The notes beneath the pieces were generated by a model. It had not been told where the DNA came from and did not search any database. It saw only the letters and a list, made by a program, of their open reading frames with translations. Positions 38,101 through 49,621 of a stretch of DNA of 64,000 nucleotides are shown piece after piece. Within the stretch, counting starts at the first letter, position 1. The number at the start of each line of letters is the position of its first letter. The position numbers and the translations under genes are program-made. Origin of the DNA: Rotaria macrura (taxonomy: Eukaryota; Rotifera; Eurotatoria; Philodinida; Philodinidae); NCBI GenBank assembly GCA_900239685.1, contig OENT01000667.1:1-64000 (forward strand), written 5' to 3'.

Positions 38101-40977
38101 CAGTGAAATCTTTTTGGATTCTGATCGTGACTAAGATCAAGCTCTGATTTTGATTTAACTCTCTTCTCACATCGCACCGATGAAAATTACCCTCGGTGTT
38201 GATTACCAGTTTTTCTTTGGAAAAAAATATGCTCGATTGCATTTATAAGGGTTTGTACATGTAACCTAGAGTAGATTCCTTCAGCTTATTTGCCCTTCGA
38301 ATAGAAAGATTATGCAACCGAAAGCAATGGAAAGAGTGAGCACATTTGCTTTCGTAGAAACTGCCGAACTCGTAGAAAGAATATTTTCTGAAGGAAAAAT
38401 TAACTATTCGAAACAAATATTATGATTAATATTTTGAAAAAGAATCTTGCAGCTCTATCGAATATGCATTGCGTCGAAGAAATGGAAGGGCTTCTCTAGT
38501 CTTTTTTTATGAAAAAAATTCTGTTCCAAGAAAAAAAAATTAAGTGTGTGATATTCTTGCCTTCAATTGCGTGGTTTTCATTTTGTTCTCGAATGCTTTT
38601 ATTGTTAAAAAGATAATTGTTCTACTGTAAACATGGAGCTAATCTAGACATGCATTCCAAGCAGCCAAGTGAAGGTATACGTATGTGAAGGCACACAAAA
38701 AATCTTCACTCACATTGACACTGTCAAATCGAAGAGGCAGATTCCAGTTACCGAATTATAATCAATAAAAATTGATAAGACTTTCAAGTTTCTGCAATTC
38801 ATAAAATTCATTTTTATAATTAATTCTGACTTTTATTCATGATCAAGTAACTTGAAGAAATCTCCACACATAATGTCTACATCATGATTATGTCATTTAT
38901 TCAAGTCATTGATGTCACATCATTAATACTATTCATACTTTCGTATTTTTATCTTATTAACTAAACCTGATCTTTCGTTATGAATGTGTCAAATCAAAAT
39001 AAATCTAAGATAATCGTTCAGGAAATCAACAAAATGCATAGTTTTAACACATGCATTATTATGAATCGATTTCAATTTACTTTTCTATCTATAAGCCTAG
39101 AGATTTGAAGTCTTGTGAGCGTCTTGAATGGATTATTTTTCGAAGTCATTCTAAAATAAATTTTGTGTACGACTTAAATGATAAGCGAGCTTTTTTTCTT
39201 ATGACGTCACGGCATAAGATGTCAGAGAACAGCGCAATGACTATCAACGATCATAAATAAATAGTAAAAAACATCGTCGACCGTCGAGACTGTTGAAATT
39301 TGACACCATGCTTATCAGTTCGTAACTGAGTTTGAACGATGTTTTTTTATTAATATACTCTATTCGATGTTGTTTTTTGTTAATATATATGAAAACAGTT
39401 TTGAATGCAGAGATTTACAATTCATAGATGACGTTTACTGTCGAAGATGAGTCTGTCGACACAGAGGAGAAAAACAACGAACTCATTTATCTACGTGGTA
39501 TAAATGTGCATGTGAAGTTTCTTTTTTTCTATGCGAATTATTCATTACATTACTTTTCATAAACCCTACTCGGGGCGTGAAATTAATGCTCATTCGAGTA
39601 GAAACACACTACTGATTTTATACAGTACATCATTGAAACATAGAAGAAGGGACACAGGATGTTTACCTTCTGGTACGGCATATACTTTAATATTGTTCAT
39701 GTCCAGTTGAAGTAAATAATCAAAATATTCTTTTTCAACATATGAAGGTAATATCGTGCGAAGATATTCAATATCAGTTACATGAAATTTATAATCACGA
39801 ATAAATTTAAGACATTCATCAAGACCAGCAAATAATGTATATTCACCACCAAATGCTATAGATTTTAAAAGAAAATGAAATAAAATCGTTTTTAGTTGGT
39901 TTTCTTACGATTTTTTCTGAAGTATAAATCGAATGTTGCCATTTCATCGTGTTTATTTGCTTTCCAATAAGCATATGCCATGGATATTTGATAGAGATCA
40001 GTTAGAAGTGGTTGAACCACGCTTGATTGTTCTGCAGCTGTCATCAGTGAAATTTTTTCGCTGTTTATTGAATTAATAGATTCACGTTGAGATAAAGATA
40101 AACGATTATCTGCTATTGATGGTGTTTGTTTAGCAGCTGAAATTGGAGCAGAATTTATTAAGCGAGAAGTTTTTATATTGCTAGATGATAATGATGAACA
40201 ATTATCTAAAATTCTAGATGGACAAAAAAAATTGAACGAAATGATTTGAAGAAAAAAATGAATTAGCGATAAGCTCTCGTTTTGCTGTATGCTTGTGATT
40301 GTCATATTTAGTCAATCACAAACATCAAATTTCTCTATCTTGCCTCGATATTTATCTAAAATTTTTCTATGCTGTTGACAAATAATTTTCCTATTGAATG
40401 TAAGAATATGAGTCAAAACTTGTCATAGAGTTGTGCAATGACATATTGGAAATGTTTTTTCTCATTATAGTCTTCAGATCGTGAACTATTCTTTTTTTTC
40501 TTCCTGCCTCGGCATCATTTCTTATTCACGTTATAGGATTAAACGGAAAAATGTTTTATTTATTTGTTTGCTTCAACGACGGATTTTTTTATCAACTATT
40601 TTGATCGAGGAGCTATCATAGATAATATTATTAAAGACAAATATTTACATGCCCTCGGACGGGTTTTTCGTCGAAACAGACATTCAAAACAATCAACAAT
40701 GCTAAATCATGATAGATTTCTGGAAGTAGGATGCGAACGTTTTATGAAATTCAATTGTTTCAAAAAACAATTTTCAAATCATTATAATTGATTTAATTAT
40801 AGTAATCAATTCGAATCTCTGATCAAATCCAATTAAAAGCATGATAAAGATTTACAATGAGCAAAATTGAAGACTCGGATGTATATTTAATAAAGCAACA
40901 AAACAAAAATCAACTTACTCGCTTTCTTCAGAAGTATTGAAAGTCGCGGGTTTAAACAGACTTGTAGAATCAAACAT
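35154..40977 (-). CDS. NAPRT: Nicotinate phosphoribosyltransferase
   Basis: Converts nicotinic acid and PRPP to nicotinate mononucleotide, with ATP, in the Preiss-Handler route to NAD. Exons in coding order: 40977-40919, 40213-39909, 39855-39667, 36529-35670, 35591-35154; all phases agree, giving 616 residues. Key matches to human NAPRT include [20 protein letters not shown] at the N-terminus, [74 protein letters not shown] (the His region next to the active site), [10 protein letters not shown] and [10 protein letters not shown], ending IPIGELE. Starting at the internal Met at 40044 (MTAAEQ) gives 540 residues, almost the human length of 538. The first exon and the 76 residues before that Met are therefore an optional N-terminal extension, or a leader. 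The ATG at 40977 lies only 15 bases after the stop of the upstream gene. Intron 3 is 3,137 nt, far longer than the others. Confidence 0.95.
36530..39666 (-). other. 3.1-kb intron of NAPRT
   Basis: Bounded by a GTAAAC donor after VPEG and a TTTAG acceptor before TVVFP. No nested gene is recognised. Open frames at 37209-37391, 37964-38242 and 39051-39260 have no domains. The length contrasts with the 53-78-nt introns downstream and upstream within the same gene, so an old insertion is possible, but I see no terminal repeats. Confidence 0.6.
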
Positions 40978-40992
40978 TTCAAAGAAATCTTT

Positions 40993-41886
40993 TTAGAAAT
41001 ATGTCAGACAACTTTCTTTTTCTCTTTCTAATAATCTGAGATATGCCCTAAAACACGCACACTTCGCATCGGTGCTCGTCGACTTTTCTGTTCTTTAGTA
41101 AATATTAAATAAGAGCCGGCTGTTTGCTACTTACTTCAAGTCATTTTTGTTTTGATATGTATCATGACCATTCTTTAATGGCAATTTTTCTTGAACGTTA
41201 TTTTTTAATTTTTTAATTTTGATAGCATTATCGTTTGTTGTCGGTGGTGATTGAAAAGATTTCTTTGATAGTTTATTTCGTAATGAAATTCTTTTGAAAG
41301 TTGTTGTTGTTGTTGAAGTTCTTTTCCTTGAATTGATCGTTTCTAAAGCATAGTTTTAGTTTTCGTTTCAATAAGCAATGGGAAATTGAGCATTTCAGTT
41401 AATTTGAAAAATAATTCAATTAAAGAAAACAAGCTGAAAATTTTTATTTCGTTGAAAACTCAATAAAAATCAAATGAAATATGACCAAATATTGATTCTT
41501 TACATACGATTTAAGTTCATGTATAAATTCAAATTTACCGACGAAATAAAAATTTCTGCCCGTTTCCTATACTAACAGTGAATTGAGAGTGATCGAATGA
41601 TGAACAAACGATGCAGAGTAATAATTAACGATTTATTATTGTGTAAAGCAGAGAGAAAAGTGCAAAACAGCAATCAAAATAGTTGTTATTTGAGTCACAG
41701 ATGATCAAATAAAGTGAAAGTTTATTTTCAAAAAAATTCTTACCAGAGCTAAAGAGTAAAAATCTATAAACGATTAATTAAAAACTGACCTGACTAACTA
41801 ATCAAGCTTTTAAAAAACAAAAAGATTATTTTGATTCGCTTACCATCATGTAAACTGCGATTGTCATTTTGTTTTAATGAGGCCAT
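40993..41886 (-). CDS. Small basic protein, 101 aa, three exons
   Basis: Exons 41886-41844, 41342-41135 and 41047-40993 join in phase (GTAAGC...TTTAG and GTAAGT...TTTAG) and total exactly 102 codons. The product starts MASLKQNDNRSLHDE, continues through a Lys/Arg/Thr-rich middle (INSRKRTSTTTTTFKRISL, then KIKKLKNNVQEKLPLKNG) and ends AYLRLLEREKESCLTYF. High positive charge suggests a nuclear or nucleic-acid-associated role, but I recognise no family. It sits between POLR3G-like (stop 166 nt upstream) and NAPRT (ATG 15 nt downstream), all in the same direction. Two bases before its ATG is a pyrimidine-rich stretch ending in AG, a possible leader trans-splice acceptor. Confidence 0.68.
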
Positions 41887-42052
41887 TACTCGTTACATAA
41901 GTAAAAGAAAATTGGACAAAACAAAACAAAAAATATCTAAAATCACGACGATTGTACCAAACAATTGCATAAAAACGAGTAATATCGAGATTTTGATTCT
42001 TGTGTGTTTTTTTTTATTAAACAAACATGAAAAATACAGAAACACAGAATAT

Positions 42053-43056
42053 TTAATCGCCACCATCGCCGCCATCATCATCCAAATCATCATCATCTCG
42101 ATCACCTGGATCGAAATAGGACGTAAGATAATCGTCTGCCTACATAGATGAGAAATAGCCAATGTTTTTAAAACTTTCCTTTGCATTCTTCTATACCTCA
42201 TCTGCATCCATATCTTCTTCGTCTTCTTCTGGTACTTCACCATCAACTTCATTTTCATTATCTGTTAATTTCTTTTTATCTGTAAAAAAAACGAATAAAA
42301 GACAATCGATAAAAATCGTAGTCCGCGTCGAACTGTCGAATGACAAGACCTTTCGATTTTCCTTCATTATCGTCATCGTTGTCATTGATATCAGCATTTT
42401 CCTCAGTTTTTGCTTCATCCGGTTCTTCATCCTCATCTTCATCGGCAACTTGTTTCTCTTCGTACTAAAAACAAAATTATATCGCTCTCTTTCTCTTCTT
42501 TCACATCATCGCCTGTTTCACATACTGTATTAAGATCAATATTAAGCACTGCTTTTTTCTTCTTATCTTTTGCTACAGTCGTCTTTTTCAACACATTTGG
42601 TTTACTTTTTGATGTCTTCATATTTATTCGAGATGCTTGTTTTAATTCGCGAGGTAAAATTGACCATTCTAGAAGAATAGTTCTTTCGTATACTCAGAAC
42701 TATAGATTAACAATTGATTAAATTAACCTTCTTTCCATTTGTTCAAAATGAAATTTCTTTCGTGATCTTCTTTTGTTGGATCATGCAGAGTTCGAAAACT
42801 TACATTAAAATTCACTTTAAGTTTTAATTTATATTCATAATCATCTATTGGATTTTCAATTAATTTATGAGGACAATTTATTAAATCCTTTTAAAATCAT
42901 ACTAAATAAATATACAACTGATCTTTTCTCATACGATCAGATGAGATTACATACCGGAAATACGGGTGGAGGTTCGGTGATTGTAGCTGGTAAACTTTCT
43001 TTGGGTAATTTCAATGCATCAATGGTGAATGACCCGTGACCACGAGCAGAAGCCAT
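42053..43056 (-). CDS. POLR3GL: RNA polymerase III subunit RPC7 (POLR3G/POLR3GL-like), 236 aa
   Basis: Subunit of the Pol III RPC3-RPC6-RPC7 subcomplex needed for initiation at tRNA and 5S genes. Exons: 43056-42955, 42887-42728, 42668-42505, 42464-42350, 42279-42197, 42139-42053; all phases agree. The N-terminus is MASARGHGSFTIDAL, like the Arg/Gly-rich start of human POLR3GL. PPPVFPDLINCPHKL corresponds to human PSPLFPPLEFRPVPL, and ERNFILNKWKEEWSILPREL to the conserved DWNPDWRRLPREL. A long Asp/Glu-rich linker follows, then the conserved C-terminal motif ADDYLTSYFDPGDRDDDD (human TDYIMSYFDNGED). The family is normally 218-223 residues. The intron at 42465-42504 is only 40 nt. Downstream on the same strand are the 101-residue protein and NAPRT. 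Confidence 0.92.
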
Positions 43057-44152
43057 CAATGATGGAATACTAGTCAATCAGAACTTATTGTTTTCTTAAC
43101 TACTGGATCGATTACAGAAAGAGAAAAAAAGTTTGGACCAGGTTTTTCATGTCATCAAATGAGAATAGACAACATTACAGAGGGCACTAGTTTTCAGAAA
43201 TGAAAAATTGAATGATGATGAAATCGAAGTAAGACGAATGTGCATAATTAAAATGATTTAATTAGGTTTTGAATGACGCTTGAAATTCAATGAAAACTTT
43301 AGATACGAACTATCACTTGATTTAAGATCACTTGCAAAGAAATAAAATGATTTCATCATAGAAAAACCTACTTCCCAGATGATTGATATTATATACAATG
43401 TGATAAACTACTCGTTACATTTTTCCCCGAATATGAGAGATTATACTGACATTAGTTAGTCATTCCATCACCTAGGAGATTACTGTTTCAAGTGATAAAA
43501 CAAATTATAGAATAGAGACAAGCGACGCACTTGCGATGACGCTAAGTGTCTATTATGAATCATCTTTCTCGAGATAAAGCCAGTATACGAAAACAGCTAT
43601 GTCAAATATATATCGAACGAAAGATTATGTAAAACTCCACTCATCAGTAGAATTCATAATACAATGGAATATTACAAATTTTTTATCAATTACATTCGAG
43701 TAGATGCATGTTGTTAGTCGGTTTTAGGTGATACTTGATGAAATTGAATCAACAATTAAATTGTATTAGGTATTAATTTAAACCGGGTAAAAAAGAAGAA
43801 GTGGCAGCCTAGAGAGTCAATTTATTTCGATCGATGTTATGTAACTATGAAAACAAGTCCCTCTTCCAAAACTTTCTTGTTAATTGGAAAATATCCATGT
43901 CTAATTCTTTTTCGTGTCGTCATAAAGGAGAACATGTAAATCTCTTCTAAAATTTCACGTGTTATTTATAAAAATAAAACAAAAAAAAAGGAAGAAAAAA
44001 AAACATAAATCAACCAACAAAAAACAAAACAACTGGAAAGGTAAAGTCACATCGTTTTATATAATTTAATTAAAATACAACCGTTGCTTTGTTCTTAAAC
44101 GAAAATCTTTCAAATATGATCTCAACTGAGAAGACTAATTTTGTTTTTCTAG
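43057..44152. promoter_or_regulatory. Shared upstream region of a divergent gene pair
   Basis: About 1.1 kb separates the ATG of the POLR3G-like gene (minus) from that of the RING protein (plus), so both promoters should lie here. No TATA or other element is convincing by eye. The last bases before 44153 are a polypyrimidine run ending in CTAG directly at the ATG. Confidence 0.45.
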
Positions 44153-44695
44153 ATGTCAAATATTAATTATGAATATGTTGATGAATCATCTATAGATGAA
44201 AATTATAAATGTTCTATTTGTAGTAAACCATTCATACAACCAGTAACGATACCATGTGATCATAGTTTTTGTCAAGATTGTATTAAATATCGTTTGAATC
44301 AAGATTGTCCGTCATGTCCAACGTGTCATCAAACATTCTCAGCAGATGATATAACACCCATAACAACTCGTTTAGTATTAAATCTTCTTGATAGACTTCT
44401 CGTTAAATGTTCGCAATGTCAACAAAGTGGAATTCAACGTGGAAATTTAAATGATCATATGAAAAAATTTTGTCCAAAAACTATTCTAATATGTACAGCA
44501 TCTGATATTAAATGTCCATGGTCAGGTACACGAGATGAAAGTAAAAGTCATCTTTCAACATGTAATTATGAACAGTTACGATCTGTACTTAGTCAACTTA
44601 TTAATATGAACAAAAAATTTGAAGAACAAGTTCAAACTCTCACCGATCATGTACAAACTTTAAAAGCGGCAGGTTATACTTTGAATTTATTTTAA
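44153..44695 (+). CDS. RING-finger protein with TRAF/SIAH-like zinc finger (180 aa)
   Basis: A likely E3 ubiquitin ligase, encoded in one exon. Residues 20-58 are a C3HC4 RING: C20-x2-C23, C35, H37, C40-x2-C43, C55-x2-C58. After a short linker, residues about 84-137 hold a second zinc-binding region of the TRAF type (KCSQCQQSGIQRGNLNDHM, FCPKTILIC, IKCPW, SHLSTC). The last 40 residues form a short coiled coil (LSQLINMNKKFEEQVQTLTD). There is no TRAF/MATH domain, so it is shorter than true TRAFs and resembles NRDP1-like or invertebrate-expanded RING-TRAF-zf proteins. The ATG follows a pyrimidine tract and AG with no spacer (TTTGTTTTTCTAG), which suggests that the mature mRNA is spliced or trans-spliced exactly there. 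Confidence 0.88.
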   Translation: MSNINYEYVDESSIDENYKCSICSKPFIQPVTIPCDHSFCQDCIKYRLNQDCPSCPTCHQTFSADDITPITTRLVLNLLDRLLVKCSQCQQSGIQRGNLNDHMKKFCPKTILICTASDIKCPWSGTRDESKSHLSTCNYEQLRSVLSQLINMNKKFEEQVQTLTDHVQTLKAAGYTLNLF

Positions 44696-45999
44696 CATAA
44701 ATCGTTTTTTGAGAATTTCTTCATGATGACTCATCAAGGAGATTCGCGAAATCCACACATTTTGACGTATTGAGCAAGACAATAATGACTTGAATAAGGC
44801 AAATTAGAATATTATTATAGTTGTGAGTGAAGGACTATGAGAATTATGATGAAGAAACGATAACTTTAAAAATCATTATCAGTATCCATTCTAGGAAAAC
44901 GTCATACGACTACGAAAATAAGATCGCCTATAGATAACTCATGAGATAATATAAAAATAGGCCTTTTCTTTGTCATTCGTAACTCGAAACAATGAGAATG
45001 AAATTGGAAACAGTTTCCTTAAACGATGAAATTTGATTGAATGAAAAGGTTTCCTTCGATTTATTACTATTCAAATGAACAGCCTTAGAAGATCGAAGGG
45101 ATTCTACCATGATGCACATTTGAAAGAAAAAAGAACCTCCATTTGAGATCGTATATAAAATTTGTGAAAAATATTTTATCAAAATTCAACAGATCGAACA
45201 AACAAAACAGTAGGCGCTACTGTTGTTGTTGTCAAATAAACACAGATACGATTAGAGACTTATCATTTGCATCTCAGAATGTACTCATTAAATCGATAAT
45301 ATCTCTTATTAACGTGCACGAAAGATGTCTAAATGGAAAACTATCTTTTAAAGTACTTTCTACTTGAACAAGGTATAAACCTATGTCTTTAATCATTTCA
45401 AAGAGAATGTAAACCTGTCTCAAATCATAGAAACTAGATTTTTCTCACAGATTTTCTCAGGAATCTCTAGAAAGTTTTAAATCAAAACTTTTAAAGACAT
45501 TTACTAGATGAGTTTTTTCTTTTGAAGAATCTATCTGTACAAAACAGACTTGAAAATTGATATTCAGTATTAGAGTTGGTTTCATGCTTTGAAATTTGAT
45601 TTCAACCTACCACGGCTACACAATTGGAATCATGTTATATCGAAAATAAATCCCATATTCAAATTTAAATCGAAGTTTCGAACTCAAATTCAAAATTAGA
45701 ACTCCTAACGACATCTTAAATAATATATCTATTCAAGATTTGTTACATCCCTAGATAAATGTTATAAACAATGAAGGAATGAATATGATTTATACATATT
45801 TAACGTATGATTTTAGAACACATTTGAACATGAATATTCGAATACTTGATATTGGATAATGATTTTTGTCATTCAAACGGTGTAAACTATAGATTTCTCA
45901 CTTGTTCCTATTAGATGATACTATTGTAAAAATATTCAATCTTCATATAATTTCAAAGTAATATTAGTATAATAGAGAAAAAAGAGATCCAGCGATGGC
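44696..45999. other. Intergenic stretch, nothing recognised
   Basis: AT-rich. Open frames at 44973-45182 and 45143-45367 lack domains. A first exon (signal peptide) for the next gene could be here but was not found. Confidence 0.4.
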
Positions 46000-46560
46000 A
46001 TGAGTCTATCATCAATATCTACAAACATAGAATTTATACTTTCGATGTCTTTAGTTTACAATCCGATTAGTCGTTTGATAACATTTGATAAACTTGTCGA
46101 TACTGAAAATAAAATTGATTCTGGAACAATGCCTGATATCTACGAAGGACTAAGATGGATCAATGTTTGGTATATGCATGAGAAATGGGTTAAGACTAAT
46201 CATGCTTTCAGCGGTTGGAAAAACGCCTTTACAAACAATCATACGTGTGTTGCTTTCAATGGCAAAGGAAATTCTATCAAAATATGTTCGAAACAGAAAG
46301 ATAGTGAAACATTCTCGTTGATTTCATTGGAAGCAACGTCAGCTTGGCATGACAATCTTCAAGTAAATGTTATCGGTAAACGCCATAGACAAGAGGCGTA
46401 CTCAACAACGATTCTTCTTCAATTTAATCATTCCAAAGTATTTCAATTTGATTGGAAAAATATCTATCAAATTAAATTTATTCCTATTCAAGGAACACAA
46501 CATTCAGATATTGAATATGATGAAACATATTTTGCATTGACTTGGATACTTTTAGGTTAA
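46000..46560 (+). CDS. Putative beta-sandwich domain protein (186 aa)
   Basis: The frame is open for 186 codons. After about 43 variable residues comes a region beginning YEGLRWINVWYMHEKW and continuing HTCVAFNGKGNSIKIC, FSLISLEATSAWHDNLQV, VFQFDWKNIYQIKFI and finally YFALTWIL. This order (Y-x-GL-x-W, N-G-x-GN, aromatic-rich strands, F-A-x-T/D at the end) recalls a beta-sandwich domain seen in secreted fungal, bacterial and invertebrate proteins with motifs such as YAGLxW and FAMDN; this is recognition from memory and tentative. There is no clear signal peptide on the chosen start, so an upstream exon may be missing. An internal Met (MSLVYN) is an alternative start. AATAAAATAAA lies just after the stop and could be the polyadenylation signal. 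Confidence 0.68.
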   Translation: MSLSSISTNIEFILSMSLVYNPISRLITFDKLVDTENKIDSGTMPDIYEGLRWINVWYMHEKWVKTNHAFSGWKNAFTNNHTCVAFNGKGNSIKICSKQKDSETFSLISLEATSAWHDNLQVNVIGKRHRQEAYSTTILLQFNHSKVFQFDWKNIYQIKFIPIQGTQHSDIEYDETYFALTWILLG

Positions 46561-48629
46561 ATAATTCATTTGAATTTTTTGCGAAAAGTGAAACCAATCA
46601 ATTATTGAAAATAAAATAAAAATCAGAGAATCTGACGCATTCGTAGATAACTGTGCTATCGACGACTACTTCTTTTTATCCATAGACCCGTTTATGTTCA
46701 ACGATGGCAACGGACTTTGAACTTACATTTTGTTTGATATCGGTCTAAACAAACGAGACTGAAATAATCCTACTGTTTAAATTCTAGCTTTTGCTTAAAT
46801 CGGATTTAGCTTGTAATCACCAAAAGAAAAACACATTATATGAATTTTGTTTTATTATAATTGTATTCTTGCACAATGTGAATCACCTTTTATCTACGGC
46901 ATCACAGTAATCTCGAAAATGCAAACCCAAAGCATATTGATTTGAATGTAAAATAAAATTTTGCTGGATTGAAATAGAATTTTGAATAATGGACTTCAAT
47001 CTTATCGCATTAGTTTCCTGGCAAAAACACAATTATGTTTGCCGAGCATCATATTTGTTTTTTCCAGCTTCCGGATAGTTTAAGCGAGAAACGATTTTGT
47101 ATGCTCTGATGGAAAACATCTGTGGATATAGATAATGTTGAATAATTAATCTTTCCGATAGTTTATAGATGAATCGACAGTTTTCCTCATTAATCTTTTG
47201 ATATGTATTGATGAAGTTCTCATGATGATCAGTTTCGCTATAACGATTTACTTGATCGTAGCAATAGGAAAGCAAACATTCGAGATAAGAACTTTACACT
47301 CTATCCTTCGGATTTTTGCAAAACATTTTCTAGTTTATGTTTAATGCATCGAGAGAATATCTCGTCAGATTTTGGACTGTGTTACAACTATGTACATCTA
47401 TCGATAGCTCATCAGACTCGCACACAATGAATCATTGTTATAATAGAATAGCCGTGTTACATTTACTTGATTATCTATGATGAGCTGAATTGCTCAATAG
47501 AAATCTGATCGGCATTTATTTTGTGCACAATATTGTGATGCTATAGTGAGCATATTAGGAAATAAATAGTAGAATGACGATGAACTTTTATCGAATAGAA
47601 TTAGCCGTTCGATGCTTCATTTCTAATGGGAATAGAAATTGACATTAGTAAAATGCATTTCGTTCATGTCAAAACTTAAAATAAACTACACTAAATGGTA
47701 AAATAAAAATTTACATTCGATCGAATAATTGATAAGTGATCAGTTAAAAATTCTTGAAAATTTCCCCTTTTATCATATGTGGGACGAATTTAGTGTATAC
47801 GTCTAACCTGCAAGCATTTCTAATTTCTCGTAATTAAGTCAGCATCACTATTAACTGCAGTCTAAAAGTATACAATTTGTGTTCATTTAGCACTTCCTTT
47901 CTCGTATGTATGTCAATCATTGTGCTCGACTTGTATTTTATAATAATCAAACGAAGATTTTTCTCTTCGTTTGCTTACTCATGAAAAATTCATAAATTTA
48001 ATACAAAAACAAGGTTACCTTGTTTACTCTGAATACATATAAAATGTGTGTTGTGGCACAGTGAAACAAGTCATTTTACGTTAATTTAATTTCAAGCGAG
48101 AAATGAAAGTAAAAAAACTTTCCTTGTTCAAATTCTACATAGGTATTACATGAATGCATCTTCCAAATATAAAATTAGATAAAACACCAATTATAAACTA
48201 TCTTGATCATCGCACTAGTTAAGACTTCATCTAGCATGTAGCAGTGAATGAACAGTTCGACAGTCATCTGTGCTTCATGTAGCCATCATGTCAAATGCAA
48301 TGTTGCTTTGTTTCACAACAATCGTCTATTGTATCGTACGGAAAAAGAGACAACTAAATAAAGTGTACAGATAATTTTTCGTATTGAAAAGAGTTATGAT
48401 GTAGTGCGACCTCTGTTGGGTGTATGGTACATACTTATGAGGACGCAGTAAGTTTCAAATGGCAACATCTTTAATAAAATATGGTCTAATGATTAGTTGC
48501 AAAAGAAGGGCGTGGGAGGAAGTATTCGACGAAAAACAAAAATCTCACGCTTAATTTATTATCTCTTTATCGGTGTTATCAAATCCTAAAACGTCACAGC
48601 CGTTTTAGTATATTTATTTAAGTTTTACA
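46561..48629. other. Intergenic stretch, nothing recognised
   Basis: This probably contains the UBE2J2 promoter near its right end. A minus-strand frame at 47033-47275 (80 codons) has no domain and no matching splice partners. A pyrimidine-AG site (CGTTTTAG, about 48601-48608) lies some 20 bases before the UBE2J2 ATG. Confidence 0.4.
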
Positions 48630-49458
48630 ATGTCTATGAAATTAAGTTCCTCGTTTCAACGACTCCAAGCTGAATATCGTCGTTTAGCTAAAGATCCAAT
48701 ACCGTACTTAACAGCTCAGCCATTATCATCAAATCTATTAGAATGGCGTTATGTTGTGCGAGGACCGACCGATACACCCTATGAAGGTGGAATTTATCAT
48801 GGGAAAATTGTTTTTCCAGTTGAATATCCTTACAAACCACCAAGTAGAATTGTTGTTTTTCATCTTGTATTAAGTTTTATATGGAATACTTTTTTCTAGG
48901 TATATATATCTTAACACCGAATGGACGATTTAAAACTAATACAAGTTTATGTTTAACAATAACATCGTTTCATCCCGATTCATGGAATCCATCATGGTAA
49001 TGTTTTTCAACTTTTGAATATAGACAAGAAACTAATGAAATGCTACTCATTTAAGGTCAATATCATCGATATTGAATGGTTTTTTAAGCTTTATGTGCGA
49101 TACAAGTGCAACATTTGGTAGTATAGAAAGTACATATGCACAGAAACGTAAATTTGCCTATGATTCATTGGCATTTAATATTCAAGACTCGATTTTCTGT
49201 GAATTATTTCCGGATATAACGAGTGAAATAAAGACTATTTTGGAAGAACGAACAGCTAAATTGTCAACAGTAAATTCCAATTCCAACTTAAATAATAATA
49301 ATGAAACACAATCCCTTTTATCATCAACATTGAATAGTGACTCATCATCGACATCGTGGTTTAATAATCTTATTGGAAATCTAATGATTCTTGCTTTATT
49401 AGCCGTATTTGCTATTGTCGTTCGATTTATTCTTAATTCGACTGCTGAAATACAGTAG
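48630..49458 (+). CDS. UBE2J2: Ubiquitin-conjugating enzyme E2 J2 (UBC6-type, ER tail-anchored)
   Basis: E2 enzyme of ER-associated degradation. Exons 48630-48843, 48900-48996 and 49056-49458 join in phase to 237 residues. The UBC fold begins FQRLQAEYRRLAKDPIPYL and runs through LLEWRYVVRGPTDTPYEGG and YPYKPPSIYILTPNGRF. The family-specific TPNGRF replaces the usual HPN. The catalytic cysteine is C89 in NTSLCLTITSFHPDSWNPSW. LNGFLSFMCD and TFGSIEST follow human UBE2J2 closely. After a Ser/Asn-rich linker, about residues 212-230 (NLMILALLAVFAIVVRFIL) form the C-terminal tail anchor in the ER membrane. The family is usually 259 residues in humans, so the linker is shorter here. The NEK kinase gene begins 163 nt downstream on the same strand. 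Confidence 0.96.
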
Positions 49459-49621
49459 AATGAATGTTTAGTGTTGGCATAAAACATAAAAATTTATATT
49501 CGTTTCTTTTTCTTCTTCTCAATGTATAAATAAATAAAAGTGAAAAGGACAAAACATTTACCGTTTAGTTTCTTTAACGAATTAATCGATAGCATCTAAT
49601 TTTTTTCCGTCTCTTTTAGAT
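49459..49621 (+). promoter_or_regulatory. Short gap between tandem genes with poly(A) signal and acceptor
   Basis: The 163 nt hold AATAAATAAAAG (about 49530) soon after the UBE2J2 stop. Just before the NEK ATG is the pyrimidine-rich CCGTCTCTTTTAG, two bases from the start codon. This is the arrangement expected where a downstream gene receives its 5' end by leader trans-splicing, or has a very compact promoter with a 5' UTR intron. Confidence 0.5.

Noticed and set aside
41893-42448. Met/Arg/Lys-rich frames on the minus strand
   Set aside because: Wrong-frame readings of the Asp/Glu-rich tail of the POLR3G-like gene.
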